In this document: positions 15,965 to 27,119 of the stretch, piece by piece
Numbering within the stretch: the first letter of the stretch is position 1
How the letters are laid out: the number at the start of each line of letters is the position of its first letter
Assembly (NCBI GenBank): GCA_902630465.1
Contig: CACOVJ010000006.1
Span: forward strand, 1 to 47,403
DNA length: 47,403 nucleotides
Reading direction: 5' to 3'
Source of the DNA: an uncultured Alphaproteobacteria bacterium
GTDB lineage: Bacteria; Pseudomonadota; Alphaproteobacteria; HIMB59; GCA-002718135
The notes under the pieces: model-generated
Databases searched by the model: none
Seen by the model: the letters and a program-made list of their open reading frames with translations, nothing else
Told to the model about the DNA's origin: nothing
Position numbers and translations under genes: made by a program

Positions 15965-16813
15965 TTATGCTCCCCAAACATACACACAGACAAAAAGGAA
16001 AAGCCACACAACGTCAACAAAATGCCAATACCATGCAGCAGCTTCTAATCCAAAATGTCTATCAGGTGTAAAATGATTTTTATAAATTCTATACAAACAT
16101 ACTGCTAGGAAGATTGTACCTACCATGACATGAAATCCATGAAAGCCAGTTGCCATATAGAATACAGATGGATAGATCCCGTCAGTAAAACTGAAGTAAT
16201 GATGAGCCGCTTCGTAATATTCTACTCCTTGCATAAATGAAAAGAATACCCCTAGTCCAACTGTGATCCATAAAGCTTGAATCGCTTGGTCTCTATGACC
16301 TTCTCTAACTGCATGGTGTGCCCATGTACAAGTTGTTCCAGACATAAGTAGTATTAATGTGTTTAGGAATGGAACATCTAAGGGATCAAATGTTTTGATT
16401 CCTTCAGGTGGCCAGATTCCGACCGCGCCATCAGAGTCAAATGTTTCAGAAAATTCTTCAATAGGTAGTTTAGGAGTTAAACTTGCATCAAAAAAAGCCC
16501 AGAAAAAAGCTACAAAAAACATAACTTCTGAAGCAATAAACAAAGCCATACCATAGCGTAATCCTAACTCTACAACAGGAGTATGAACTTTTTGAAAAGT
16601 AGACTCTTTAATAACATCTCTCCACCATAAAAACATAACAGTCAAAAGGCCAATTGTTCCTAATATTAACAACCATTTAGTATCGTAGTGCATATAGAAA
16701 ACTAAACCAGCTGCCATGGCCAGACCAGCAACTGAAGATAAAAATGGAAGTGGACTAGGGTCAACTAAGTGATATGGATGTTTTTGACCAGTTGAAGTTG
16801 ATTTGTTAGCCAT
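15965..16813 (-). CDS. ctaE: Cytochrome c oxidase subunit III
   Basis: Subunit III of aa3-type oxidase, 282 residues and seven predicted membrane helices. Typical segments are HPYHLVDPSPLPFL at the N-terminus, RYGMALFIASEVMFFVAFFWAFFDASL with the conserved membrane glutamate, TWAHHAVREGHR, and TGFHGFHVMVG followed by EAAAWYWHFVDVVWLFLFVCVY at the end. It lies between ctaG and SURF1 in the normal order. Its last codons contain the GGGGAG that probably serves as the SURF1 ribosome binding site. Confidence 0.97.
   Translation of the reverse strand: MANKSTSTGQKHPYHLVDPSPLPFLSSVAGLAMAAGLVFYMHYDTKWLLILGTIGLLTVMFLWWRDVIKESTFQKVHTPVVELGLRYGMALFIASEVMFFVAFFWAFFDASLTPKLPIEEFSETFDSDGAVGIWPPEGIKTFDPLDVPFLNTLILLMSGTTCTWAHHAVREGHRDQAIQALWITVGLGVFFSFMQGVEYYEAAHHYFSFTDGIYPSVFYMATGFHGFHVMVGTIFLAVCLYRIYKNHFTPDRHFGLEAAAWYWHFVDVVWLFLFVCVYVWGA
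15970..15975 (-). promoter_or_regulatory. Shine-Dalgarno GGGGAG for SURF1 (decides ATT start)
   Basis: GGGGAG inside the last codons of ctaE is followed by CATAA and then ATT at 15964. The 5-base spacing is ideal, and no ATG, GTG or TTG is positioned to use it in the SURF1 frame. An out-of-frame ATG just before it opens only an 11-codon frame. Confidence 0.6.
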
Positions 16814-16817
16814 AATA

Positions 16818-17333
16818 TTAATCTATATATTTAAAAAAGGTATATGACAATGTTATCTCTTCTACATCTTTCATTGTTGGATCTTCACTTATAGCAGGGT
16901 CTACATAAAAGACCACAGGCATGTCTACACTCTCACCAGGATTTAAAGTCTGTTTTTCAAAACAAAAACATTGAGTTTTAATAAAATAAGGTCCAACTTT
17001 TTCTGGTAACACATTGAATGTCGCAGTTCCTGTTGTTTGAACATTAGATAAATTTTCAGCTTTGTAGTTAACAAGCATATTTTCTCCAACCTTAAATTTA
17101 ATATTTTCAGGTGCCTTAAAAGACCAGTTTATACTATCGTTTACATCAGCATTAAACTTCAAACTTATATCTCTTTCAAGAATAGTTGAGGACTGAAATT
17201 CAGAAATATTTGTTTTCCCTCCATATCCTGTAACACGACAAAAAATATCATATAACGGAACTGAGAAGCCTACTAGTATAATCATAGTTAAAACTATTAA
17301 AGATAAACTTAATGCTGTTCTATTATTTGTCAT
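16818..17333 (-). CDS. ctaG: Cytochrome c oxidase assembly protein CtaG/Cox11
   Basis: The 171-residue protein delivers copper to the CuB site of subunit I. It has one N-terminal membrane helix followed by FSVPLYDIFCRVTGYGG, the periplasmic domain, and the copper-binding CFCF motif in IKTQCFCFEKQTL. It ends LSYTFFKYID, close to the family's usual C-terminus. The start codon overlaps the stop of the small CoxF-like gene (TAATG), and ctaE follows after 4 bases. Confidence 0.96.
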   Translation of the reverse strand: MTNNRTALSLSLIVLTMIILVGFSVPLYDIFCRVTGYGGKTNISEFQSSTILERDISLKFNADVNDSINWSFKAPENIKFKVGENMLVNYKAENLSNVQTTGTATFNVLPEKVGPYFIKTQCFCFEKQTLNPGESVDMPVVFYVDPAISEDPTMKDVEEITLSYTFFKYID

Positions 17334-17440
17334 TACACACCAAATATGTTTGCTTTAAACAATGTCCACAAGTAAAAAAAAGCAACTATGCAAAGAAGTA
17401 TAATTAATGTGATTAAATTTTTTTTTCTTTTGTTTTTCAT
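17333..17440 (-). CDS. CoxF-like small membrane protein
   Basis: A 35-codon frame lies exactly between ctaB and ctaG: it begins 2 bases after the ctaB stop and its stop overlaps the ctaG start (TAATG). The product starts with a strongly basic MKNKRKKN, then a single hydrophobic helix of about 20 residues (LITLIILLCIVAFFYLW), and ends KANIFGV. Small one-helix proteins at this place are known in alphaproteobacterial cox operons under the name CoxF; their role is not firmly established. The tight packing and sensible membrane topology argue it is real. Confidence 0.75.
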   Translation of the reverse strand: MKNKRKKNLITLIILLCIVAFFYLWTLFKANIFGV

Positions 17441-17442
17441 AA

Positions 17443-18357
17443 TTAAATAAGATGATCGATTAGTAGAGCTGAAAATAAACTAAATAAGTAAAATATAGAT
17501 ATAGCAAAAAATTTTAATCCTTCTGGATTGGGTAATGATTTTTTTTCTTTACTATTTTTTAATTTTATCGAACTAGTTATTAAAAAGAAATTCAGTATTG
17601 TTGCTAAACCTAAGTAAATAACTCCTACACTATCACTAACAAATGGAAGATAACTGGAAATGATTAAAACTGCTGTGTAATTAACTATTTGCTTTTTGGT
17701 GCTGTCTATACTTTTAACATTTGGAAGCATTGGTACTTTGGCATTTTCATAATCATTAAATCTGTATACTGATAAAGCCCAAAAATGTGGTGGTGTCCAA
17801 AAAAATATAATTAGGAACATACTTAATGGCAGAAAGCTGATTTCAGGAGTAACTGCAGTCCAACCAATTATTGGAGGTATTGCCCCAGCTGCTCCTCCAA
17901 TTACAATATTTAAAGAGGTAGTTCTTTTTAGCCAAAAAGTATAAATAAAAATGTAAAATAATATTGTAAACAAGAGCAAGCTTGTTGAAAGAGGATTGGA
18001 ATACCATTGCATTAAAATTAAAGATATGATTCCGGTAAAAATTCCTAATACCAAAGCTTCGTTTTTAGAAACAATACCCAATGGTATGGGTCGTATTTTT
18101 GTTCTCTCCATTGTCCTGTCAATATCCTCATCAAACCACATATTGATGGCAGCTGACGAGCCTGCTCCAATGGCAATTGCTATAATCACAATAATGTAGT
18201 TTATGTTTGCTATTTCTCCTGGAGCTAAAAACATTCCAACAAAAGCGGTAAATATTACTAAACTCATTACTCTAGGTTTCATGAGCTCATAGTATCCCTT
18301 AAGCTTTCTCAGAAAGAGATTGTCACTATATCTTTCTAATGTAGATTTATTGTACAC
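17443..18357 (-). CDS. ctaB: Protoheme IX farnesyltransferase (heme O synthase)
   Basis: This polytopic membrane enzyme attaches a farnesyl group to heme B to make heme O, the precursor of heme A. The 304-residue protein has the UbiA-superfamily aspartate motif NMWFDEDIDRTMERTKIRP and the second conserved loop with WTPPHFWALSVYRFNDYENAKVPMLP. The reading frame starts with GTG, and a GAAGG-like sequence lies too close to it, so the exact start is uncertain by some codons. It sits between subunit I and the CoxF-like gene. Confidence 0.96.
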   Translation of the reverse strand: MYNKSTLERYSDNLFLRKLKGYYELMKPRVMSLVIFTAFVGMFLAPGEIANINYIIVIIAIAIGAGSSAAINMWFDEDIDRTMERTKIRPIPLGIVSKNEALVLGIFTGIISLILMQWYSNPLSTSLLLFTILFYIFIYTFWLKRTTSLNIVIGGAAGAIPPIIGWTAVTPEISFLPLSMFLIIFFWTPPHFWALSVYRFNDYENAKVPMLPNVKSIDSTKKQIVNYTAVLIISSYLPFVSDSVGVIYLGLATILNFFLITSSIKLKNSKEKKSLPNPEGLKFFAISIFYLFSLFSALLIDHLI

Positions 18358-18362
18358 CTTCT

Positions 18363-20769
<2,407 letters not shown>

Positions 20770-20828
20770 CTTTATTAGAGCTATATAACATTTATGAATA
20801 AATAATTCAGCTATTTACAAAAGATTTT

Positions 20829-20848
20829 CTGTCTATTTATTAGGACAG
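20829..20848 (-). terminator. Weak hairpin between rsmE and ctaC
   Basis: CTGTC and GACAG can pair around a 10-base AT-rich loop, and the minus strand continues with AAAATCTTTT. The stem is only five pairs, so termination would be inefficient; it may just separate rsmE from the cox operon. I see no stronger signal in this spacer. Confidence 0.25.
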
Positions 20849-20856
20849 GTTGTCGC

Positions 20857-21597
20857 TTATTTCATATTTTCAACTAATGACTGTAATGAAAAAATTGCTA
20901 CAGTCGTTGCTGTATCTGATCTTAAAATTCTTTTTCCAAGTGAGACTGGAATTGTCTGCGGAAGGGATAGTATGTTTTCTTCTTCTTCTTTTGAAAAGCC
21001 TCCTTCTGGTCCAATTAATATGGCCCATTTTTTATAATAATTAATATTCTTAGACAAAGCATCATAAATCATAGGAAGATTTTCATGATTTTCATTACAA
21101 AAAATTAAACATCTATCTTTTGGAAAATTTTTAACTATTTTATCCAATGTTGCCACCTCATCTATAGAAGGAACCAATAATCGTTCTGATTGCTCAGTGG
21201 CTTCAATAATATTCATCCTTAAATTTTTAATATTAATATTTGGTTGATTAGTAAACTGTGTTGCGCAGGGTATAAATCTAGTTATACCAAGTTCCGTCGC
21301 TTTTTGGATTGTAATATTAATACGAAATAATTTTATAGGGGAGAAGATTAACCAAATATCAGTTTCAGATTTAATTTCTCTAGTTTTATTTGTAACTTGG
21401 AGTACAATATTATCACGATTAATTGAAACAACTTTTGAGAGCCATTCGCCTGTTAAACTATCAAAAATTAAAATATTATCATCAATTTTTATTCTTAAAA
21501 CATTTTTTAAAAAGTGATGTTGCTTTTTTTTTATATAAATCATCATATTTGATGATAATTTCTTTTCTATATACAATCGTGTTTTAGACTTTTTCAT
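20857..21597 (-). CDS. rsmE: 16S rRNA (uracil1498-N3)-methyltransferase
   Basis: The 246-residue SPOUT-class methyltransferase modifies U1498 of 16S rRNA. The SAM-binding knot is recognisable from the LIGPEGGFSKEE motif and the LGKRILRSDTATTVAIF segment near the end; the N-terminal RNA-binding part has HHFLKNVLRIK. It is divergent from ubiA with 37 bases between, so the two promoters must overlap. The gene pair rsmE-ubiA back to back is common in alphaproteobacteria. Confidence 0.93.
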   Translation of the reverse strand: MKKSKTRLYIEKKLSSNMMIYIKKKQHHFLKNVLRIKIDDNILIFDSLTGEWLSKVVSINRDNIVLQVTNKTREIKSETDIWLIFSPIKLFRINITIQKATELGITRFIPCATQFTNQPNINIKNLRMNIIEATEQSERLLVPSIDEVATLDKIVKNFPKDRCLIFCNENHENLPMIYDALSKNINYYKKWAILIGPEGGFSKEEEENILSLPQTIPVSLGKRILRSDTATTVAIFSLQSLVENMK

Positions 21598-21634
21598 AAC
21601 AATAGTTTAAAAAGTATTAACATTTTATTCATAT

Positions 21635-22498
21635 ATGTTGGATAGTTTAGTTTTAAAAAAATTCACTAATTATTTAGAATTAATTAGATTTAATAAACCA
21701 ATTGGTTTCTTATTATTGATGTGGCCATGTTGGTTTGGTTTGTCACTTTTAGAATTACAATTAAAAAATTTTATAACTTGGTTAATAATATTTTTTTTAG
21801 GTTCCTTTTTTATGAGAAGTGCTGGATGTATAATAAATGACATTATCGACAGAGACTTTGACAGATCCGTTCAGAGAACTAAACTTAGACCTATTGCTTC
21901 AAACGCGATTAGTATTATTGAGGCAATGGTATTATTATTTATTTTTCTAATTCTAGGATTGATTATTCTTTTACAATTTAGTTTATATACAATTTTCATT
22001 GGATCATTGAGTCTACCTTTTATCATTCTATATCCTTTTATGAAACGTTTTACATTTTGGCCTCAAGTTTTTTTAGGATTAACATTTAGTTGGGGTATTT
22101 TAATAGTTTCATCACATTTTAATGAATCAATAACATTTGAATTCATTTTACTCTATATTGCATGTGTAATTTGGACTTTGGGATACGATACAATTTATGC
22201 ATACCAAGACAGAAAAGATGATATTAAGCAAAATATTAAATCTACAGCAGTACTTTTTGGTGATTATGGCAAATGGTTAGTTTTAAGTTGTTACTTAATT
22301 GTGCTTTCTATTTTTGTGTATTTGGGTTGGAATTCCTCATATTCCCCATTTAGTGTATTTATTATAGCTATCATTGGCATTTGTACGTATATAGCTATTC
22401 AAAAATGGGATATAAACTCAACGGAAAGCTCAAATTATTATTTTCGTCAGAATAATATTTTTGGATTTATGTTATTTATATATTTGTTAACTTTTTAA
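21635..22498 (+). CDS. ubiA: 4-hydroxybenzoate polyprenyltransferase
   Basis: This membrane enzyme attaches the isoprenoid tail to 4-hydroxybenzoate in ubiquinone synthesis. The 287-residue protein has both aspartate-rich motifs of the family: NDIIDRDFDRSVQRTKLRP and DTIYAYQDRKDD. It is separate from the heme O synthase in the window, which has its own signature. Its stop codon overlaps the start of the msbA-like gene (TAATG), placing it at the head of the lipid A block. Ubiquinone fits the aerobic respiratory chain encoded beside it. Confidence 0.93.
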   Translation: MLDSLVLKKFTNYLELIRFNKPIGFLLLMWPCWFGLSLLELQLKNFITWLIIFFLGSFFMRSAGCIINDIIDRDFDRSVQRTKLRPIASNAISIIEAMVLLFIFLILGLIILLQFSLYTIFIGSLSLPFIILYPFMKRFTFWPQVFLGLTFSWGILIVSSHFNESITFEFILLYIACVIWTLGYDTIYAYQDRKDDIKQNIKSTAVLFGDYGKWLVLSCYLIVLSIFVYLGWNSSYSPFSVFIIAIIGICTYIAIQKWDINSTESSNYYFRQNNIFGFMLFIYLLTF

Positions 22499-24246
22499 TG
22501 AAATCCTCAAAGAAACATTCTGTTACATCGAGAATAATATTTAATTATCTTATAAATCATAAGTTTAAAATATTGTTAGCTTTGATAATGATGATTATTT
22601 CCGCAGCTGCTACTGGATTGCATGCATGGTTGGTTAGACCAGCTTTAGATGAAGTACTGATTAAGGGAAATAAAGAAATGCTTTTTTTAATCCCGATTGC
22701 AATTATTATCGTAACTTTAGTTAAAGGATTAGCTACTTACACTCACTCATACCAAATGAGCAAAGTAGCTCATGAAATAATTGCTAAATTACAAACACAA
22801 ATGTTTGAAAAATTAATGTATTTGAATATGAAGTTTTATAATGACTCAAAATCAGGTAATCTTATTTCAAGATTAATAAATGATACTTATTATCTAAGAC
22901 TAGCAATAGTAAAATCAGTTACTGGAATAATAAAAGATGTATTAGTAATTATCTTTTTGCTAGGTAATATGTTTTACCAGAGCTGGACCTTAACTCTTTT
23001 TGCATTTTTTGCTTTTCCATTAGCATTATGGCCAATAAGAAAAATTGGTAAAAGTATCAGAAAAATTACTTACACTATACAGAGTGAAATAGCTGTATTT
23101 TCAAATGTACTTACCGAAAGTATAAGGGGTATTAAGCAAGTTAAGTCTTACACTAAAGAAAATTATGAAAAAAAACGTGCATTTGAAACAATCGATTTTA
23201 TAAAAAAATATTTTACAAGATCTGCATTTATAAGTAACCAATTAAGTCCACTGATGGAATTTATTGGAAGCTTAGCTATTGCTCTATCAATTTATGCAGG
23301 TGGTACTTTTGTCCTAAATGAGACAATGACCACAGGTCAATTTATGAGTTTCTTGGTTAGTTTACTACTTGCGTATCAGCCAGTTAAGGCACTCGGGAAT
23401 TTAAACATTAGTGTTCAAGAAGGCCTTGCTGGTGCAGAAAGAATTTTTAAACTTCTTGATACCTCTGATAACAAGATGGAAGAAATTTCAAACAAAGCAA
23501 GTATTAAATTAGATGGTGATATTTTATTAAAAAATATTTCTTTTAGTTATGATCAAAAAAATGTGCTTGATAATATAAATATAAATATTCCTAAAAATAA
23601 GAAAGTTGCACTAGTTGGTTTATCAGGTTCAGGCAAATCAACTATTGCTAACCTAATACCAAGATTTTTTGACAATTATAGAGGTGAAATTACAATTGGT
23701 TCTAAAAATATAAAAGAACTTCATTTAAAAGATCTTAGAAATAATATCTCAATTGTTACTCAGGAAACTGTTTTATTTAATGATACAATCAAGAATAACA
23801 TTAAATATGGAAGATTAGAAGTATCTGATGAAGAAATTGAAAATGTTGCAAAATTAGCTGGAATATCTGAATTTGCAAAATCTTTAGAAAAAAAGCTTGA
23901 TACAGTTATTGGAGAAAGCGGAATTAAACTATCAGGAGGTCAAAGACAACGAGTAGCAATTGCGAGGGCTATTATAAAAAATGCTCCAATACTTATATTG
24001 GACGAGGCTACATCTTCATTAGATAATATTACTGAGAATAAAATTTATAAAACAATTAAAGATTTAATGAAAGACAAAACTATTTTAATTATTGCACATA
24101 GACTCAGCACCATTGAAGATTCTGATATAATTTATGTGGTTGACAATGGTAGAATAAATAGTTTTGGGTCTCATGAAGACCTTATTAATAATTCAGAAAT
24201 TTATAAAAAACTTCAATTAAGAGAAAAACTAGAAAATGAGTTTTAA
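22498..24246 (+). CDS. msbA: Lipid A/lipid flippase-type ABC exporter (MsbA-like)
   Basis: A half-transporter of 582 residues: an N-terminal ABC exporter membrane domain of six helices and a C-terminal ATPase with Walker A GLSGSGKST, signature LSGGQRQRVAIARA, Walker B ILILDEATSSLD and the switch histidine in IIAHRLST. The neighbours (acyltransferase, waaA, lpxK, lpxL) make flipping of lipid A across the inner membrane the most likely job. Other type-IV ABC exporters look similar, so the assignment rests partly on context. Confidence 0.88.
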   Translation: MKSSKKHSVTSRIIFNYLINHKFKILLALIMMIISAAATGLHAWLVRPALDEVLIKGNKEMLFLIPIAIIIVTLVKGLATYTHSYQMSKVAHEIIAKLQTQMFEKLMYLNMKFYNDSKSGNLISRLINDTYYLRLAIVKSVTGIIKDVLVIIFLLGNMFYQSWTLTLFAFFAFPLALWPIRKIGKSIRKITYTIQSEIAVFSNVLTESIRGIKQVKSYTKENYEKKRAFETIDFIKKYFTRSAFISNQLSPLMEFIGSLAIALSIYAGGTFVLNETMTTGQFMSFLVSLLLAYQPVKALGNLNISVQEGLAGAERIFKLLDTSDNKMEEISNKASIKLDGDILLKNISFSYDQKNVLDNININIPKNKKVALVGLSGSGKSTIANLIPRFFDNYRGEITIGSKNIKELHLKDLRNNISIVTQETVLFNDTIKNNIKYGRLEVSDEEIENVAKLAGISEFAKSLEKKLDTVIGESGIKLSGGQRQRVAIARAIIKNAPILILDEATSSLDNITENKIYKTIKDLMKDKTILIIAHRLSTIEDSDIIYVVDNGRINSFGSHEDLINNSEIYKKLQLREKLENEF

Positions 24247-24907
24247 AAAAAAACTATTTAAATTATCTATTATACAAAAGTTTTTAGCCTACATCGGATA
24301 TCTTTATATTTTATTTGTTGGAATTACTTCTAGAATAGAAATAATTAATCAAGAGTTCTCAAATAAGATGTGGGAAGAAAAGAAACCTTTCATTTTAGCA
24401 TTTTGGCATGGACAATTAATGATGATTGGCCATGTGTGGAAAAGTAAAGCTGTTTTAAATATGTTAGCCTCAAGTCATAGTGATGGAAGATTTGGTGCTT
24501 ATATAGCTGGACATTTTAATTTAAAAAATATTTCTATAGAATCCAAAAATAAATCCCCTTCTTTAAGACAAGTTTTTAAAATATTAAATAATGGAAATTA
24601 TTTAGGTGTTACTCCAGATGGGCCAAGAGGGCCAAATCAAAAAGTATCCGAGGGTATAATTAAAATTGCTATTAATTCTCAAGTTCCTATTATTCCTCTG
24701 GGATTTGCATCTAGTAGAAATTTTAAGCTCAAATCATGGGATTCTTTTTTAATAACATACCCATTTTCTAAATGTAAATTTATTTGGGGAGACCCAATAG
24801 TAATACCATCAACAACAGAAGATGGAGAGATAGAAAAATATAAATTATTTTTAGAAGAAAAGATTAATAATTGTGTAAATACTGCTAGTTCAAAATTAAA
24901 TGCTTAA
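24236..24907 (+). CDS. DUF374 / lysophospholipid acyltransferase-like protein
   Basis: The 223-residue protein has FWHGQLMMIGHVW (an acyltransferase-like histidine region), SSHSDGRFGAYI and VTPDGPRGPNQKVSEGI, typical of the DUF374 family, plus one N-terminal membrane segment. The family is thought to be a glycerophospholipid-type acyltransferase acting at the inner membrane; the real substrate is not settled. The position between msbA and waaA is conserved in many alphaproteobacteria. It overlaps both neighbours by 8 to 11 bases. Confidence 0.88.
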   Translation: MSFKKKLFKLSIIQKFLAYIGYLYILFVGITSRIEIINQEFSNKMWEEKKPFILAFWHGQLMMIGHVWKSKAVLNMLASSHSDGRFGAYIAGHFNLKNISIESKNKSPSLRQVFKILNNGNYLGVTPDGPRGPNQKVSEGIIKIAINSQVPIIPLGFASSRNFKLKSWDSFLITYPFSKCKFIWGDPIVIPSTTEDGEIEKYKLFLEEKINNCVNTASSKLNA

Positions 24908-26120
24908 CTTATATAATTTTTTTAGTTACATTTTCATTCCTATAATTTTAATTAATTTATATTTAAGATTAATAAATAAAAAAGAGGACAAAAAAAGATA
25001 TAGAGAAAGATTAGGAAAGACAGATTATAATTTAAAACGTTCAAAGAAAATTATCTGGATACATGCAGCAAGTGTTGGTGAATTCAAATCTTGTAATTTA
25101 ATAATTGAAAAATATTATAGAGATTTTCAAATACTAGTTACAACAACGACAAAATCTTCAGCTGATTATATAAATAAGTATTATGATAATAAAGTTATTC
25201 ATCAATTTATACCTTTTGATGTTCCCTTATGGTGTTCTAAATTTTTAAATCATTGGAAACCCTCATTAGTTTTATGGATTGAATCTGATATTTGGCCAAA
25301 CATGTTAAAAATTGTTAGAGATAAAAAAATTAAATCTTTCTATATAAATGCTAGAATATCACCAAAATCTTTTAATAAATGGAGAAATTTAAAAGAACTA
25401 TACTCTGTATCATTAAGTACATTTAACAAAATATATGCTCAGAGCTCTAATGATTTGGAACGTATTAAAATTTTAAGTAATGCAGATATTAATTATATTG
25501 GTAATTTGAAATTGTCGAATTATATTGAAAACGATCTAAAGCAAAATAAGAAAAAAATGTTTTCTATAATGTTAGCAAGCACACACGAAACTGAAGAAGA
25601 AAAAATAATCAAAAACTTAAAACAAATAATAAAAAAAGATCAGTTAAAACTTTGTATCGCCCCAAGACACCCAGAAAGAATAGTAAAAATTTCTAAATTT
25701 TTGATTAAAAATAAATTTTCATATTCTTTAGATAGTAATCAAAAAAATAATAAAGAAGGGATTATAATAATCGATAGTTTTGGTAAATTAGATTCATATT
25801 TTAATAAAAGTGATATAGTAATTTTGGGAGGATCTTTTGTCAGTAAAGGAGGTCATAATCCTGTTGAACCAGCGAAGTATGGATGTGCAATTATTAGTGG
25901 GATTCATATATACAATTGGCAAAATATTTATGATGAAATGTTAAAAAACGAGGCCTGCATAATATTGGATAATATTGAAAATTTAAAAAATATAGTCGGA
26001 AATTTGTTTTCAAACAAAACTCTACTTGAAAGTTATCAAAAAAAAGCACTGGACTTTTCAAATAAAAAGTTTTTTGATAATGAAACTTTGTTTAAAGAAA
26101 TTAATTTGGTTTTGAATTAA
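24900..26120 (+). CDS. waaA: 3-deoxy-D-manno-octulosonic acid (Kdo) transferase
   Basis: WaaA/KdtA adds Kdo to lipid IVA on the cytoplasmic side of the inner membrane. The 406-residue protein has an N-terminal membrane anchor, the YRERLG segment with the catalytic glutamate, IWIHAASVGEF, VLWIESDIWPNML and, in the C-terminal GT-B lobe, LGGSFVSKGGHNPVEPAKYG. Length is a little below typical but complete. It follows directly in the msbA-DUF374-waaA-lpxK run, and its stop is adjacent to the lpxK start. Confidence 0.94.
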   Translation: MLNLYNFFSYIFIPIILINLYLRLINKKEDKKRYRERLGKTDYNLKRSKKIIWIHAASVGEFKSCNLIIEKYYRDFQILVTTTTKSSADYINKYYDNKVIHQFIPFDVPLWCSKFLNHWKPSLVLWIESDIWPNMLKIVRDKKIKSFYINARISPKSFNKWRNLKELYSVSLSTFNKIYAQSSNDLERIKILSNADINYIGNLKLSNYIENDLKQNKKKMFSIMLASTHETEEEKIIKNLKQIIKKDQLKLCIAPRHPERIVKISKFLIKNKFSYSLDSNQKNNKEGIIIIDSFGKLDSYFNKSDIVILGGSFVSKGGHNPVEPAKYGCAIISGIHIYNWQNIYDEMLKNEACIILDNIENLKNIVGNLFSNKTLLESYQKKALDFSNKKFFDNETLFKEINLVLN

Positions 26121-27119
26121 ATGTTAAAAGCACCTAGATTTTGGTACAAAAAGAGTGATACGTACTTATCAAATACCTTGTATCCTCTTTCACTTTTATT
26201 TAGATTTGGAACTAAACTTAGAAATATAGTTAGTAGGCAGAGAATATCAAACTTGCCAGTAATATGTATTGGAAACATTGTTGTAGGTGGTGCAGGTAAG
26301 ACTCCCGTGGCTTTAAAGTTAGGATCTTTACTAAAACGAAATGGATATAAACCACATTTTGTATCCAAAGGTTATGGAGGTATTGAGACTAATAATACAC
26401 TTATTAAAGATTGGCACTCTGCGCAAAGTGTTGGTGATGAGTCTTTGCTACTTTCAGAAGTAGCACCAACGTGGATAGGCAAAGATAGAAATAAATCTTT
26501 TATATTAGCTAAGGAAAATGGTGCAGATTGTATAATAATGGATGATGGATTTCAAAACCCTACTTTACAAAAAGATTTTTCAATCATTGTAGTTAATGGT
26601 GAACAAGGATTTGGTAATAAAAGAGTTATTCCATCTGGACCACTAAGAGAGAGTATTTCGAGAGGTATTTCTAGAGCCAATCTTATTATAGTAATTGGAG
26701 AGATTGCAGATAATATAAAAAAGAAAATTTCTAATAGTGTTCCATTGATTCATGCAACATTTAAAATTAGCAAAAATAATAAAATATATAAAAATCAAAA
26801 AGTAACAGCATTTGCAGGAATTGCATATCCTGATAAATTTTATAACTCTCTTCATGAACAAGGAGCGATATTAGAAAAAAAAATCAGCTATCCTGATCAC
26901 CACATTTTTGATGAAAATGATATGTTAAATTTAGCTGAAACAGCTAACATGACAAAATCTATACTTGTAACAACTAAAAAAGATTTTGTTCGTATTCCAA
27001 AATCATATAGATCATTAGTAAGTACACTGAATGGTGAAATAGAATTTGAAGATGAAGGGTTGTTAATTGAAATTTTAGGCAATCTTTTAGAAAATAAAAT
27101 TAATGAACTTTCCTTATGA
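26121..27119 (+). CDS. lpxK: Tetraacyldisaccharide 4'-kinase
   Basis: LpxK phosphorylates the 4' position of the lipid A disaccharide. The 332-residue protein shows the P-loop GNIVVGGAGKTPVALKL, the HFVSKGYGG segment, DDGFQNPTLQKDFSIIV and the VIPSGPLRES motif. An N-terminal membrane-associated helix is expected and seen. Together with waaA and lpxL it shows that the cell makes a Kdo-lipid A type outer membrane. It overlaps lpxL by 4 bases (ATGA). Confidence 0.95.
   Translation: MLKAPRFWYKKSDTYLSNTLYPLSLLFRFGTKLRNIVSRQRISNLPVICIGNIVVGGAGKTPVALKLGSLLKRNGYKPHFVSKGYGGIETNNTLIKDWHSAQSVGDESLLLSEVAPTWIGKDRNKSFILAKENGADCIIMDDGFQNPTLQKDFSIIVVNGEQGFGNKRVIPSGPLRESISRGISRANLIIVIGEIADNIKKKISNSVPLIHATFKISKNNKIYKNQKVTAFAGIAYPDKFYNSLHEQGAILEKKISYPDHHIFDENDMLNLAETANMTKSILVTTKKDFVRIPKSYRSLVSTLNGEIEFEDEGLLIEILGNLLENKINELSL

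Noticed and set aside
17996-18199. Plus-strand frames inside cox genes, for example 17996-18199 and 19549-19878
   Set aside because: They are antisense to strongly conserved coding sequence and have no start signals or family match.
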